From contig JADJRG010000013.1 in NCBI GenBank assembly GCA_016712315.1, positions 1,834,001-1,898,000 on the forward strand: a stretch of 64,000 nt of DNA, in the 5' to 3' direction. The notes under the pieces are model-generated. The model was not told the origin of the DNA. It worked only from the letters and a program-made list of their open reading frames with translations, and made no database searches. Position numbers and translations under genes: made by a program. Shown here piece by piece: positions 19,112 to 28,648 of this stretch. Origin of the DNA: Nannocystis sp. (lineage in GTDB: Bacteria; Myxococcota_A; Polyangia; Nannocystales; Nannocystaceae). Position 1 is the first letter of the stretch. The number at the start of each line of letters is the position of its first letter.

Positions 19112-19649
19112 GCCCAAGCACAAGAAGATCTTCGGCCTGATGGCCGAGTACGACACCGCCAAGGCGATCTTCAAGGCCTGCGAGAAGGTCCGCGACGCCG
19201 GCTATGAGAAGTGGGACTCCTACACCCCCTTCCCGGTCCACAACCTCGACAAGGCGATGGGCCTCAAGCCCTCGATCCTCGGCGTCATCGTCTTCTGTTG
19301 CGGCATGACAGGCGCCGCGAGCGCGATGCTGCTGCAGTGGTGGACTTCGACGGTCGACTACCCGGTGATCATCGCCGCGAAGCCCTACTTCAGCTACCAG
19401 GCTTTCATCCCGGTGACCTTCGAGCTCGGGATCCTGCTCTCCGCCTTCGGCGCGGTGTTCGGGATGTTGGGCCTCAACAAGCTCCCGCAGTGGTACCACT
19501 CGCTGTTCAACAGCGAGCGCTTCAGCCGGGTCACCGACGACCGCTTCTTTATCTGTATCGAGACCAACGACCCGAAGTTCGACTTCGAGCGGACGCGTAA
19601 GCTGCTCGAAGGGACCGGCGCGGTTCACATCGAGGAGATCGAGGACTGA
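19104..19649 (+). CDS. actD: alternative complex III subunit ActD (DUF3341)
   Basis: A 181-residue protein with two central transmembrane helices (LGVIVFCCGMTGAASAML and the later FELGILLSAFGAVFG) between cytosolic N- and C-terminal parts. The N-terminal KIFGLMAEYDTAKAIFKACEKVRDAGY and the middle NKLPQWYHSLFN are hallmarks of DUF3341/ActD. In solved complexes ActD packs against ActC and ActF and carries no cofactor. It overlaps actC by eight bases and ends two bases before actE. Confidence 0.94.
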   Translation: MSKPKHKKIFGLMAEYDTAKAIFKACEKVRDAGYEKWDSYTPFPVHNLDKAMGLKPSILGVIVFCCGMTGAASAMLLQWWTSTVDYPVIIAAKPYFSYQAFIPVTFELGILLSAFGAVFGMLGLNKLPQWYHSLFNSERFSRVTDDRFFICIETNDPKFDFERTRKLLEGTGAVHIEEIED

Positions 19650-19651
19650 CC

Positions 19652-20341
19652 ATGACGCGCGTCAACCTGATCCACGCCGCGCTCTTGGGCGCGCTCGGGG
19701 CTGGTCTCGTCGGCTGCCAGGGCAACCGCTCTGACGTCCCGCCGGTCCACCTGATCCAGAACATGGACTTCCAAAAGCGCTTCGACCCGCAGGAGTCCAA
19801 CGACTTCTTCCGCGCGCGTGACTGCGCGGACGAGGTCGCCGCGGAGGACGCGGCGGTCGCGGAGGCCGTCGCCAAGGGGGAGCACCCGCCGCTGGTCGAG
19901 CGCACCTGTTGGGCCCGCGCGATGCGGCCGCCGCCCTTCGGCACCGTCGCCGTCGGCCACCTCAAGGACGACGACCACCTGCACCGCGGCCGCGGCACCG
20001 ACGGCCGCCTCGCCGACAGCCTGCCCCGCGCGATCGAGCTGAGCGAGGCGCTGATGAAGCGCGGAGAGCAGCGCTACAACATCTACTGCCAGCCCTGCCA
20101 CGACTATACGGGCGGCGGTCAAGGCATCGCCACGCTGCGCGGCGGCGGCTTCAAGATCCAGCCGCCTTCGTACCATATCGACCGTCTGCGGGCGATGCCG
20201 CTCGGTTACTTCTATGAGGTCATCACCAACGGCAAGGGCACGATGGGCTCGTACGCGGCGCAGATCCCCGCGGAGGATCGCTGGGCGATCGCGGTGTGGG
20301 TGCGGACGCTCCAGGTGAGTCGGACCAAGGGAGGCAAGTGA
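19652..20341 (+). CDS. actE: alternative complex III subunit ActE, monohaem cytochrome c lipoprotein
   Basis: A 229-residue lipoprotein with lipobox Cys22 (GLVGC). The single haem motif CQPCH is at residues 146-150, followed by DYTGGGQG, and a likely axial Met lies in the later GTMGSYAAQIP segment. The N-terminal region has the MDFQKRFDPQESNDFF and MRPPPFGTVAVG stretches of ActE. It is the exit haem of the complex, passing electrons to a soluble or oxidase-fused cytochrome c. Its stop overlaps the actF start by one base (TGATG). Confidence 0.93.
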   Translation: MTRVNLIHAALLGALGAGLVGCQGNRSDVPPVHLIQNMDFQKRFDPQESNDFFRARDCADEVAAEDAAVAEAVAKGEHPPLVERTCWARAMRPPPFGTVAVGHLKDDDHLHRGRGTDGRLADSLPRAIELSEALMKRGEQRYNIYCQPCHDYTGGGQGIATLRGGGFKIQPPSYHIDRLRAMPLGYFYEVITNGKGTMGSYAAQIPAEDRWAIAVWVRTLQVSRTKGGK

Positions 20342-21591
20342 TGGGCAGCCACGGCGCAATTGAACCCTCGAAGGACCAGATCTGGCTCAAGGAAGGCTCG
20401 CTCTGGCGCAAGCTCCCGCTGATCGGCGGCGTGCTCGGTCTCGCCGGTCTCGCCGGCGCGTTCTCGCAGATGGGCGCGGACAAGCAGCACTTCTGGTACT
20501 CGTACCTGACAGCGCTCGCGGTGTTCCTCTGCTTCGCGCTCGGCGGCCTCTTCTTCACGATCATCCAGCACGTCACCCGCGCGGGCTGGTCGATCGTCGT
20601 CCGCCGCCTCGCCGAGAACGCCATGATCACCCTGCCGGTGCTCTGCGTGCTCGCGTTGCCGGTCGTGTTTATGGGCTCGCACGAGCTCTACGAGTGGACC
20701 CACGCCGAGGTGGTCGCGAACGACCCGATGCTCTCGGCCAAGAAGGGCTACCTCGACGAGGGTTTTTGGACGATCCGCATGATCGCCTACTTCGTCATCT
20801 GGAGCTTCCTGGCGATCCGCTTCTATAGCCTCTCGACCAGCCAAGACGACGCCGCGCCGGACGCCGCGATCAGCAAGGCGCACTCGATGCGTTGGCTGTC
20901 CGCGCCGGCGGTGCTGCTCTTCGCGCTGTCGATGACCTTCTTCGCCTTCGACGCGATGATGTCGCTGGACCCGCACTGGTTCTCGACCATGTTCGGCGTC
21001 TACTACTTCGTCGGCATCGCGGTGTCGGCGCACGCCTTCTTGGCGCTGGTGAGCGCGCTGCTGCGCCGCTCTGGTTACCTGAACGGCGTGGTCACCGCGG
21101 AGCACGACCACGACCTCGGCAAGATGATGTTCGGGTTCACGGTGTTCTACTCGTACATCGCGTTCAGCCAGTACTTCTTGATCTGGTACGCGAACATCCC
21201 CGAGGAGACCCGCTGGTTCGCGTACCGCATCGAGGGTGACTTCTTGTACCTCACCGCGCTGCTGGCGATCGGCCGCTTCCCGCTGCCGTTCTTCTACCTG
21301 CTGCCGCGGGCGATCAAGCGCTCCTCGGGCGCGCTGATCCTGATGGCGAGCTGGATCCTGATCATGGAGGTCATCGACATGTTCTGGGTGGTCCAGCCGG
21401 TGCTCGCCCACCACCACGCCAAGGAGAGCGGCGCGGCGATGGCGATCCACGTCGGCGCGGTCGACTTCCTGTGCCTGCTCGGCGTCGGCGGGATCTTCCT
21501 GGCGGCCTTTGGCTGGGCCCTCGGTCGCAAGGCGATGATCCCGGTCAAGGACCCGCGCATCGCCGAGTCGCTCGCTCACGAGAATTTCTAA
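20341..21591 (+). CDS. actF: alternative complex III subunit ActF
   Basis: A 416-residue polytopic membrane protein from ATG 20341 with about ten helices, homologous in fold to ActC (NrfD family). Typical stretches are GGLFFTIIQHVTRAGWSIVVRR, SHELYEWTH, FDAMMSLDPHWFSTMFGVYYF and FSQYFLIWYANIPEET. Family members are thought to help proton handling and complex assembly; a second quinone site has been discussed. The frame can be read further upstream to 20296 within actE, but the overlapping ATG is the natural start. It closes the conserved act order, with one extra gene following 42 bases on. Confidence 0.94.
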   Translation: MGSHGAIEPSKDQIWLKEGSLWRKLPLIGGVLGLAGLAGAFSQMGADKQHFWYSYLTALAVFLCFALGGLFFTIIQHVTRAGWSIVVRRLAENAMITLPVLCVLALPVVFMGSHELYEWTHAEVVANDPMLSAKKGYLDEGFWTIRMIAYFVIWSFLAIRFYSLSTSQDDAAPDAAISKAHSMRWLSAPAVLLFALSMTFFAFDAMMSLDPHWFSTMFGVYYFVGIAVSAHAFLALVSALLRRSGYLNGVVTAEHDHDLGKMMFGFTVFYSYIAFSQYFLIWYANIPEETRWFAYRIEGDFLYLTALLAIGRFPLPFFYLLPRAIKRSSGALILMASWILIMEVIDMFWVVQPVLAHHHAKESGAAMAIHVGAVDFLCLLGVGGIFLAAFGWALGRKAMIPVKDPRIAESLAHENF

Positions 21592-21633
21592 GAATTCCAA
21601 AAACCCCGCTTAGAACGAAGTCGGAGCCACACC

Positions 21634-22260
21634 ATGTCGGATCAGCACAGCGAGCACCACGGCGGCGGCCATGAGGTCGATCAGCCGCCGACGCGTCAGC
21701 TCTTCAATATCGTCTGGGGTCTCGGGGCGCTGACGCTCCTGTCGATCGTCACCTGCGTCCAGCTCTTTAACCAGCAGCGGGATGCGATGCTGGCGGAGTC
21801 GATGTCGGCGCCGTCGTATCGCTTGGCCGAGTACCGCGCGGCGCAAGACACCCGAGCGAGCAGCAACGGCGCCGAGGAGCTGGTCGTGGACGGCAAGACG
21901 GTGACGTTGGAGTACGTGCCGCTCGACGTCGCCGCGAAGAAGATCCTCGCCAACCCGGCGCTGCTTCAAGCGCCGCCGCCGCCTCCCGGTTGGATCCACC
22001 CCGATGACATCGCCTCGGGTGGCGCGAAGGCGCCCACGCCGGCGCCAGCTCCGGCGGCCGTTGAAGGTGAGGGCGCCGCGCCGACCGAAGGCGCCGCGCC
22101 CGCGGAAGGCGCCGCGCCCGCGGAAGGCGCCGCGCCCGCGGCAGGCGCCGCCCCGGCTGCTGGGTCCGCTCCCGCTGAGGGTGCGGCATCCGGTCCTGCG
22201 ACCGCCGAAGGGGCTGCCCAACCGGCCGCGGCTGCGGCAGATTCAGCCCCGAACCCCTGA
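21634..22260 (+). CDS. single-helix protein with Ala/Pro/Glu-rich tail, act-cox linking gene
   Basis: A 208-residue protein: a His-rich cytosolic start (HSEHHGGGHE), one transmembrane helix at about 24-45, an ordered part to about residue 130 (RLAEYRAAQD, TLEYVPLDVAAKKIL, GWIHPDDIA), then a low-complexity tail dominated by EGAAPA repeats. I know no named family. It lies between actF and the second sco, in the same direction, so it belongs to the respiratory operon. A flexible periplasmic tail of this length could hold two partners together, for example complex III and the caa3 oxidase; this is speculation. The tail is encoded by 18-base tandem repeats and may vary in length between strains. 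Confidence 0.72.
   Translation: MSDQHSEHHGGGHEVDQPPTRQLFNIVWGLGALTLLSIVTCVQLFNQQRDAMLAESMSAPSYRLAEYRAAQDTRASSNGAEELVVDGKTVTLEYVPLDVAAKKILANPALLQAPPPPPGWIHPDDIASGGAKAPTPAPAPAAVEGEGAAPTEGAAPAEGAAPAEGAAPAAGAAPAAGSAPAEGAASGPATAEGAAQPAAAAADSAPNP
22087..22140 (+). repeat. 18-base in-frame tandem repeats encoding EGAAPA
   Basis: Three perfect 18-base units occupy 22087-22104, 22105-22122 and 22123-22140, with decayed copies on both sides. The unit length keeps the reading frame, so gain or loss would lengthen or shorten the protein tail by six residues. Confidence 0.9.
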
Positions 22261-22292
22261 TTCGACCTCGCGCTCTTCCTACTAAGAACACC

Positions 22293-23135
22293 GTGCGTCT
22301 CTCCGTCCCTATCGCCGCGCTCATCGCCCTCTCGTCAGGGCAAGGCAGCGCTGCGCCGACAGCGGAGGCGAACGCGCCGTCGATGCACGCGATCGACGTG
22401 GAGGAGCACCTCGGGGCTGACGTCGACCGCAAGCTGCGCTTCCGCGATCACTCAGGCAAGGACGTCGAGCTCGGCGACTTCCTCGATGGCGAACGGCCAG
22501 TGCTGGTCACGCTCAATTATTACCGCTGCCCGGTGCTCTGTAACGTGCAGCTCAACGGCCTCACCGACGCGCTGCGCGAGCTCGACTGGACCCCAGGCGA
22601 CGCAAACTTTCGGGTGGTCACGGTGAGCATCGATCCACGCGAGGGCGTCGAGATCGCGAGCGGCAAGCGGTCCTCGCACCTCAAGGCGCTCGGTCGGGGC
22701 GATCAGGTCGGCTGGGATTTCCTCACCGGCGACGCGCTCGACATCAAGCTGCTCGCGGCGCAGCTCGGGATCGGCTACGCGTACGACGCCGAGCAGGACC
22801 AGTACGCGCACCCCGCGGTGGTCGCCTTCCTCTCGCCTGGGGGGAAGATCGTCCGCTACGTCTACGGCCTCACCTACGACCCCAAGGACCTCAAGTTCGG
22901 CCTTATCGAGGCCTCTGAGGGGCGCGTCGGCACCACCGTGGATCGGATCATCCTGAGCTGTTTCCACTACGACGCGACCATCGGCCGTTATGGGCCCTTC
23001 GCCTTCGGCCTGATGCGCCTCGGCGGAGTGCTCACGATCATCATCCTTGGAACCTCTCTCTTGCTCCTACGGCGCCGCGACCGGCGCCAGCGGGGCAGGC
23101 GATCACTGCACACGGAGGCGACCTCATGCTCCTGA
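22293..23135 (+). CDS. SCO-family protein (second copy), C-terminally anchored
   Basis: A 280-residue protein starting at GTG 22293 with a signal sequence and a C-terminal transmembrane helix (about 246-263) followed by Arg-rich cytosolic residues. The Sco motif is YRCPVLCNVQL, keeping the two cysteines of CxxxC but with Asn in place of the usual Pro after the second. The distal His is in DQYAHPAVVAFLSP. This form recurs in proteins encoded next to caa3 oxidases. It should deliver copper to the CuA site of subunit II, whose gene overlaps the end of this one by ten bases, a strong sign of coupling. The anchor at the opposite end distinguishes it from the Sco at 12.5 kb. Confidence 0.9.
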   Translation: MRLSVPIAALIALSSGQGSAAPTAEANAPSMHAIDVEEHLGADVDRKLRFRDHSGKDVELGDFLDGERPVLVTLNYYRCPVLCNVQLNGLTDALRELDWTPGDANFRVVTVSIDPREGVEIASGKRSSHLKALGRGDQVGWDFLTGDALDIKLLAAQLGIGYAYDAEQDQYAHPAVVAFLSPGGKIVRYVYGLTYDPKDLKFGLIEASEGRVGTTVDRIILSCFHYDATIGRYGPFAFGLMRLGGVLTIIILGTSLLLLRRRDRRQRGRRSLHTEATSCS

Positions 23136-24133
23136 ACCTTCTCCTCGGCCCTGACCCGGCGCTGCTCGGCACTGATGCGATGTCGGCGTCGCCCTTCTCC
23201 CTGCTCCCGGCGGCCAGCACCAACGCCCAGGAGCTCGACAACATCTACGTCGCGGTGACGCTGATCTGCGCGCTCTCCTTCGTGCTGCTGATCGGCGCGC
23301 AGGTGTACTTCATGGTGAAGTACAAGAAGCCCGCCGAGGGCCACCGCAAGACCTCGCCGATCACCCACAGCGGCAAGCTCGAGTTCTGGTGGAGCTTCAT
23401 CCCGACGCTGATCCTGATCGCCCTCTTCGTCTGGGGTGAGACGCTGTACATGAAGATGGTGACGCCGCCCTCGGACGCGGTGAACATCCGCGTCACCGGC
23501 CAGAAGTGGTTCTGGACGGTCGAGTACCCCGACGTGCCCGGCGCCATCCTCACCGACGAGCTGATCGTGCCGAAGGACGTGCCCGTGCGTCTGACCCTGA
23601 CCTCGAACGACGTGATCCACTCGTTCTACGTCCCCGTGTTCCGCCAGAAGAAGGACGCGGTGCCCGGGCGGTACAGCAACCTGTGGTTCCAGGCGACGAC
23701 GGTCGGCACCTACCCGCTCTTCTGCACCGAGTACTGCGGCGACCAACACTCGACGATGATCGGCAAGGTGCACGTGGTCGAGCGGGCGGAGTTCGACGCG
23801 CGGCTCGCCGAGGCCGCCAAGCTCGAGCCCGGTGAGGGCGAGTCGATGGCCGACTTCGGCGCGCGGGTCTTCGACCGCGGCGGCTGCGCCGCCTGCCACA
23901 GCATCGACGGCTCGGCCAAGACCGGCCCCACCCTCAAGGGCAAGTACGGCGCGCAGGAGGTCCTCTCGGACGGCTCGACCGTGACTATCGACGACAACTA
24001 CATCCGTGAGTCGATCCTCGAGCCCAACGCGAAGGTCGTCCAAGGCTTCACCCCGCAGATGCCGAGCTTCGCCGGTCGCTTCGACGACCGCGCGATCACG
24101 GGTCTGATCGAATACATCAAGTCCCTCAAGTAG
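23126..24133 (+). CDS. coxB: cytochrome c oxidase subunit II fused to cytochrome c (caa3 type)
   Basis: A 335-residue protein with two N-terminal transmembrane helices (around 38-62 and 85-105), a cupredoxin domain and a C-terminal cytochrome c domain. The binuclear CuA ligands are visible as Cys200, Cys204, His208 and Met211 in FCTEYCGDQHSTMIG, with the upstream His in NDVIHSFYV; the aromatic stretch GQKWFWTVEYP lies before them. The haem site CAACH is at 254-258, with the axial Met likely in the FTPQMPSFAGR segment. The fused haem takes electrons from cytochrome c or ActE and hands them to CuA. Its start overlaps the second sco gene. Confidence 0.96.
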   Translation: MLLNLLLGPDPALLGTDAMSASPFSLLPAASTNAQELDNIYVAVTLICALSFVLLIGAQVYFMVKYKKPAEGHRKTSPITHSGKLEFWWSFIPTLILIALFVWGETLYMKMVTPPSDAVNIRVTGQKWFWTVEYPDVPGAILTDELIVPKDVPVRLTLTSNDVIHSFYVPVFRQKKDAVPGRYSNLWFQATTVGTYPLFCTEYCGDQHSTMIGKVHVVERAEFDARLAEAAKLEPGEGESMADFGARVFDRGGCAACHSIDGSAKTGPTLKGKYGAQEVLSDGSTVTIDDNYIRESILEPNAKVVQGFTPQMPSFAGRFDDRAITGLIEYIKSLK

Positions 24134-24149
24134 GCGGAGAACTAGGATC

Positions 24150-25793
<1,644 letters not shown>

Positions 25794-25812
25794 GAGGACG
25801 GCGGTACCCATC

Positions 25813-26505
25813 ATGAGCACGGCACACACTGACGCGCACGGGGGCGAGCACAACCCGCACCTCGCGCATCACTTCGACACGATGGAGCAGCAGGCGGGGG
25901 CCGCCAAGCTCGGGATGTGGCTGTTCTTGGCCACAGAGATCCTGATGTTCAGCGGGCTCTTCCTCGCCTACTTCGTCATCCGGATGTTCTATCCAGAGAT
26001 GGTGCTCGGCGCGCACGAGCACCTGAACAAGTTCGCGGGCGGCCTCAACACCGTCGTCCTCCTGGTCTCTTCGTGGACCATGGCGATGGCGGTGCGGTCG
26101 GCTCAGGTCGGCAAGCCGAACAACCAGGCCGACATCGCCAAGATCAAGGCCTTCCTGGCGATGACCTTCGCCTGCGGCGGGATCTTCATGGTGGTCAAGT
26201 ACTTCGAGTACAGCGCCAAGTTCGCGCACGGCATGCTGCCGGGTAAGTTCTATACCGCCCACCTGCACGGCTACGACATCCCAGGGTTGCCCCACATCTT
26301 CTTTGGGATCTACTTTGTGATGACCGGCCTGCACGGCGTCCACGTGCTGGTCGGTATGGCGCTGATGGTGTGGATCTACCTGCGGGCGGTGCGCGGCGAC
26401 TTCTCGCGGCAGAACTACGCGGGCGTCGAGAACCTGGGCCTGTATTGGCACATCGTCGACCTCGTCTGGATCTTCCTCTTCCCCCTGCTTTACCTGGTGA
26501 AGTGA
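25813..26505 (+). CDS. coxC: cytochrome c oxidase subunit III
   Basis: A 230-residue membrane protein from ATG 25813; the frame is open further upstream within coxA but there it is out of phase with that gene and lacks protein character. It has the seven-helix layout of subunit III in bacterial aa3/caa3 enzymes. Conserved stretches include GMWLFLATEILMFSGLFLAYFVIR with its buried Glu, GFHG-like GLHGVHVLVG, and the terminal YWHIVDLVWIFLFPLLYL. It stabilises subunit I and supports proton uptake. The N-terminus is His-rich. The next gene starts four bases after the stop. Confidence 0.95.
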   Translation: MSTAHTDAHGGEHNPHLAHHFDTMEQQAGAAKLGMWLFLATEILMFSGLFLAYFVIRMFYPEMVLGAHEHLNKFAGGLNTVVLLVSSWTMAMAVRSAQVGKPNNQADIAKIKAFLAMTFACGGIFMVVKYFEYSAKFAHGMLPGKFYTAHLHGYDIPGLPHIFFGIYFVMTGLHGVHVLVGMALMVWIYLRAVRGDFSRQNYAGVENLGLYWHIVDLVWIFLFPLLYLVK

Positions 26506-26509
26506 GCCT

Positions 26510-26980
26510 ATGAGCACCGTATACCTGAACGGCAAGCTGGTCGAGCACCCGCACGAAGTCCACCATCACGTCTCGCCGGTGCCGCAGTACGTGGCGGTGC
26601 TCGGGGCGCTCCTGGTGCTCACGGGGGTCACCTTCCTGGTCTCGTTCGCGGACTTGGGCGCGGCGAGCCTCACCGTCGCCATGTTTGTGGCCGTGATCAA
26701 GGCGTCGCTGGTGGTCGGCTACTTCATGCACCTGAAGTACGACGACCGCTTCCACCTCTTTATCTTCCTCGGCACGATCATCTTCGTCGGGCTCTTCTTC
26801 GGCTTCACGCTCTTCGACCTCGCCAGCCGGGACGCGATCAACGACGAGCAGCGGACCTTCACCCGTATCGAAGAAGACACGAACAAGGGCCAGCCGATGA
26901 AGATCGGGATCGACAACGATCTCGCCCGCCGCGCCGCGTACGACGCGAAACACCCCGCCGAGGCGCCGGAAGGGCACTAG
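26510..26980 (+). CDS. cytochrome c oxidase subunit IV-like (caa3 small subunit)
   Basis: A 156-residue protein with three hydrophobic helices (about 27-47, 53-70 and 82-104) and a charged C-terminal tail of about 45 residues. The middle motif KASLVVGYFMHLKYD and the following FHLFIFLGTIIFVGLFF are hallmarks of the prokaryotic cytochrome c oxidase subunit IV family (CyoD/CtaF-like), which stabilises the CuB site. It is the last gene of the oxidase operon, four bases after coxC, and is followed by a strong terminator. Confidence 0.9.
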   Translation: MSTVYLNGKLVEHPHEVHHHVSPVPQYVAVLGALLVLTGVTFLVSFADLGAASLTVAMFVAVIKASLVVGYFMHLKYDDRFHLFIFLGTIIFVGLFFGFTLFDLASRDAINDEQRTFTRIEEDTNKGQPMKIGIDNDLARRAAYDAKHPAEAPEGH

Positions 26981-27004
26981 CAGCGCCAATGGCGCGTTCG
27001 GCAG

Positions 27005-27036
27005 CAGGCGCCGCTCTCCGGAGCGGAGCCTGTTTT
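27005..27036 (+). terminator. intrinsic terminator of the act-cox operon
   Basis: The stem is CAGGC plus CCGCTC (27005-27016, one mismatch at 27010/27027) pairing with GAGCGG and GCCTG (27021-27032) around a TCCG tetraloop, followed by TTTT. It stands 25 bases after the subunit IV stop and separates the oxidase operon from moaA. Confidence 0.85.
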
Positions 27037-27132
27037 GTCGTTTACGATGCCCGAGTTGTTGATGTGCGCCGGGCATGGGTGCGCGGGGACCGGGCGATAT
27101 TTGGACCTGACATGACGTAAGCTTTGAGGGTG

Positions 27133-28200
27133 ATGTTGGTTCGGATCCGCACGTCGACGCCTGCGCCGCTTGGGGAGAGCCGTGGCCTGCCGCTCGTCGA
27201 TCCTCAGGCGCGACAGATCCGCTACCTCCGGCTCTCGCTCACCGACCGCTGCAACTACCGCTGCACCTACTGCATGCCCGAAGAGGGCGTGCCTCATCAC
27301 CCTCGGGGCGAGGTGCTGTCGCTCGAGGAGATGGTTCGGCTGGTCGCAGCCTTCGCGGCCATGGGGGTCGAGCGGGTGCGGTTGACGGGCGGTGAGCCGA
27401 CGGTGCGCCGCGGCCTCACCGAGCTCGTGGCGGCGCTGGCGTCGCTAAGGACATCCAGCGGCGCGCGTTTGGAGGTGGTGATGACCACCAACGGCGAGCT
27501 GCTGGAGGAGCTCGCTGGGCCGCTCGCCCGGTCGGGCTTGGCTGGCCTTACGGTCAGCTTGGACAGCCTCGACGCGGCGCGCTTCTCAACAATCACGCGT
27601 CGTGGTGAGCTGGCGCGGGTGCTCGCGGGGATCGAGGCGGCGCAGGCGGCGGGACTGCCGCTGAAGCTGAATACGGTGGCGATCCGCGGCTTCAACGACG
27701 ATGAGCTCGGCGCGATCGCGGCGTTCGCGTGGGCGCGCGGGGTCACGCCGCGCTTCATCGAGGTGATGCCGATGGCCGGCGGGCGCCTCTACGTGCCAGG
27801 TGCGCTGCTGCCAGCGGCGGAGATCCGCGCGGCGGTGGCGGCAGGCGCGGGCGCCGCGTTGGTCGCGGACACGGGCGAGGGCGTGCGAGGCCTCGGTCCT
27901 GCGACCTATTGGCGCGCGTCGGCGGGGCGCTGGGCGGGGCATCGTGTCGGCGTGATCGCGGCGATGACCGAAAACTTTTGTGGGTCGTGTAATCGGCTGC
28001 GGGTGTCGGCGAGCGGCCAACTCCACGCCTGTTTGGCGCGCGATGAGGCCGGCGACCTCCGCGCGGCGCTCCGCTCCGACGACCCGCAGGCGCTCGAGCG
28101 AGCGGTGCGCGCGGTCGTCGGCTCGAAGCGCGACGGCCACCTCTTCGGCGTCGACGGTAGCGGCGGCCCCCGCAAGGCCATGGTAAGCATCGGAGGTTGA
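27133..28200 (+). CDS. moaA: GTP 3',8-cyclase MoaA (molybdenum cofactor biosynthesis)
   Basis: A 355-residue radical-SAM enzyme from ATG 27133 (TTG 27124 and GTG 27130 are alternatives). The N-terminal CNYRCTYCMPEEGV holds the three Cys of the SAM cluster, RLTGGEPTVR is the SAM-contacting motif, and NFCGSCNRLRVSASGQLHACL supplies the three Cys of the second, GTP-binding cluster. The chain ends in Gly-Gly as usual for MoaA. It converts GTP to 3',8-cyclo-GTP, the first step of molybdopterin synthesis. No other moa/moe gene is nearby. Its stop is one base before ccmE, so it is probably co-transcribed with the cytochrome maturation genes. A user of the cofactor, a molybdenum hydroxylase, lies at 54-58 kb. 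Confidence 0.94.
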   Translation: MLVRIRTSTPAPLGESRGLPLVDPQARQIRYLRLSLTDRCNYRCTYCMPEEGVPHHPRGEVLSLEEMVRLVAAFAAMGVERVRLTGGEPTVRRGLTELVAALASLRTSSGARLEVVMTTNGELLEELAGPLARSGLAGLTVSLDSLDAARFSTITRRGELARVLAGIEAAQAAGLPLKLNTVAIRGFNDDELGAIAAFAWARGVTPRFIEVMPMAGGRLYVPGALLPAAEIRAAVAAGAGAALVADTGEGVRGLGPATYWRASAGRWAGHRVGVIAAMTENFCGSCNRLRVSASGQLHACLARDEAGDLRAALRSDDPQALERAVRAVVGSKRDGHLFGVDGSGGPRKAMVSIGG

Positions 28201-28201
28201 T

Positions 28202-28612
28202 ATGGCGCTCCCACTCGCAACAAAAGTCGTGATCGGCCTCGTCATCGCGGGCGCGGTTGGTTATTTGGTCCTCGCCGACGAGGGCGAGGGCGTGCTCGAG
28301 TACGTCTACGTGGAGAAGGTCGTCGCCGCGCCCGCGAAGTACCAAGGGCGGACGATCAAGGTGCACGGCACGGTCGTGCCAGGCACGGTGCGGCAGAAGG
28401 TCGGCGCCTCGGGCGACTACACCTTTGAGATCGAGCGCGAGGGCCGACGGCTCGCGGTCCACTACACGAACATGGTCCCGGACACCTTCGCGGAGGGCGG
28501 CGAGGTGGTGCTGACGGGTCGCCTCAGCGGCGCGGGCGATCGTTTTGACTCCGATGAGATGGCAGCAAAGTGCCCGTCGAAGTACGAGGAAGAGCCGATG
28601 GCTCAGCGCTGA
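28202..28612 (+). CDS. ccmE: cytochrome c maturation haem chaperone CcmE, Cys-type
   Basis: A 136-residue protein with an N-terminal membrane anchor (about 6-24) and an OB-fold periplasmic domain: YVYVEKVVAAPAKYQGR, IKVHGTVVPG, YTFEIE and LAVHYTNMVPDTF all match CcmE. The covalent haem site is AAKCPSKYEE, i.e. Cys124 and Tyr128 in a CxxxY pattern where Escherichia coli has HxxxY. This Cys form is known from Desulfovibrio and some archaea and goes with variant maturation systems lacking CcmH. The protein carries haem from CcmABCD to CcmF. It starts one base after the moaA stop. Confidence 0.93.
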   Translation: MALPLATKVVIGLVIAGAVGYLVLADEGEGVLEYVYVEKVVAAPAKYQGRTIKVHGTVVPGTVRQKVGASGDYTFEIEREGRRLAVHYTNMVPDTFAEGGEVVLTGRLSGAGDRFDSDEMAAKCPSKYEEEPMAQR

Positions 28613-28648
28613 TCTTTGGTCGAGAAGAGACGAGAAGAAGGGCCCACC

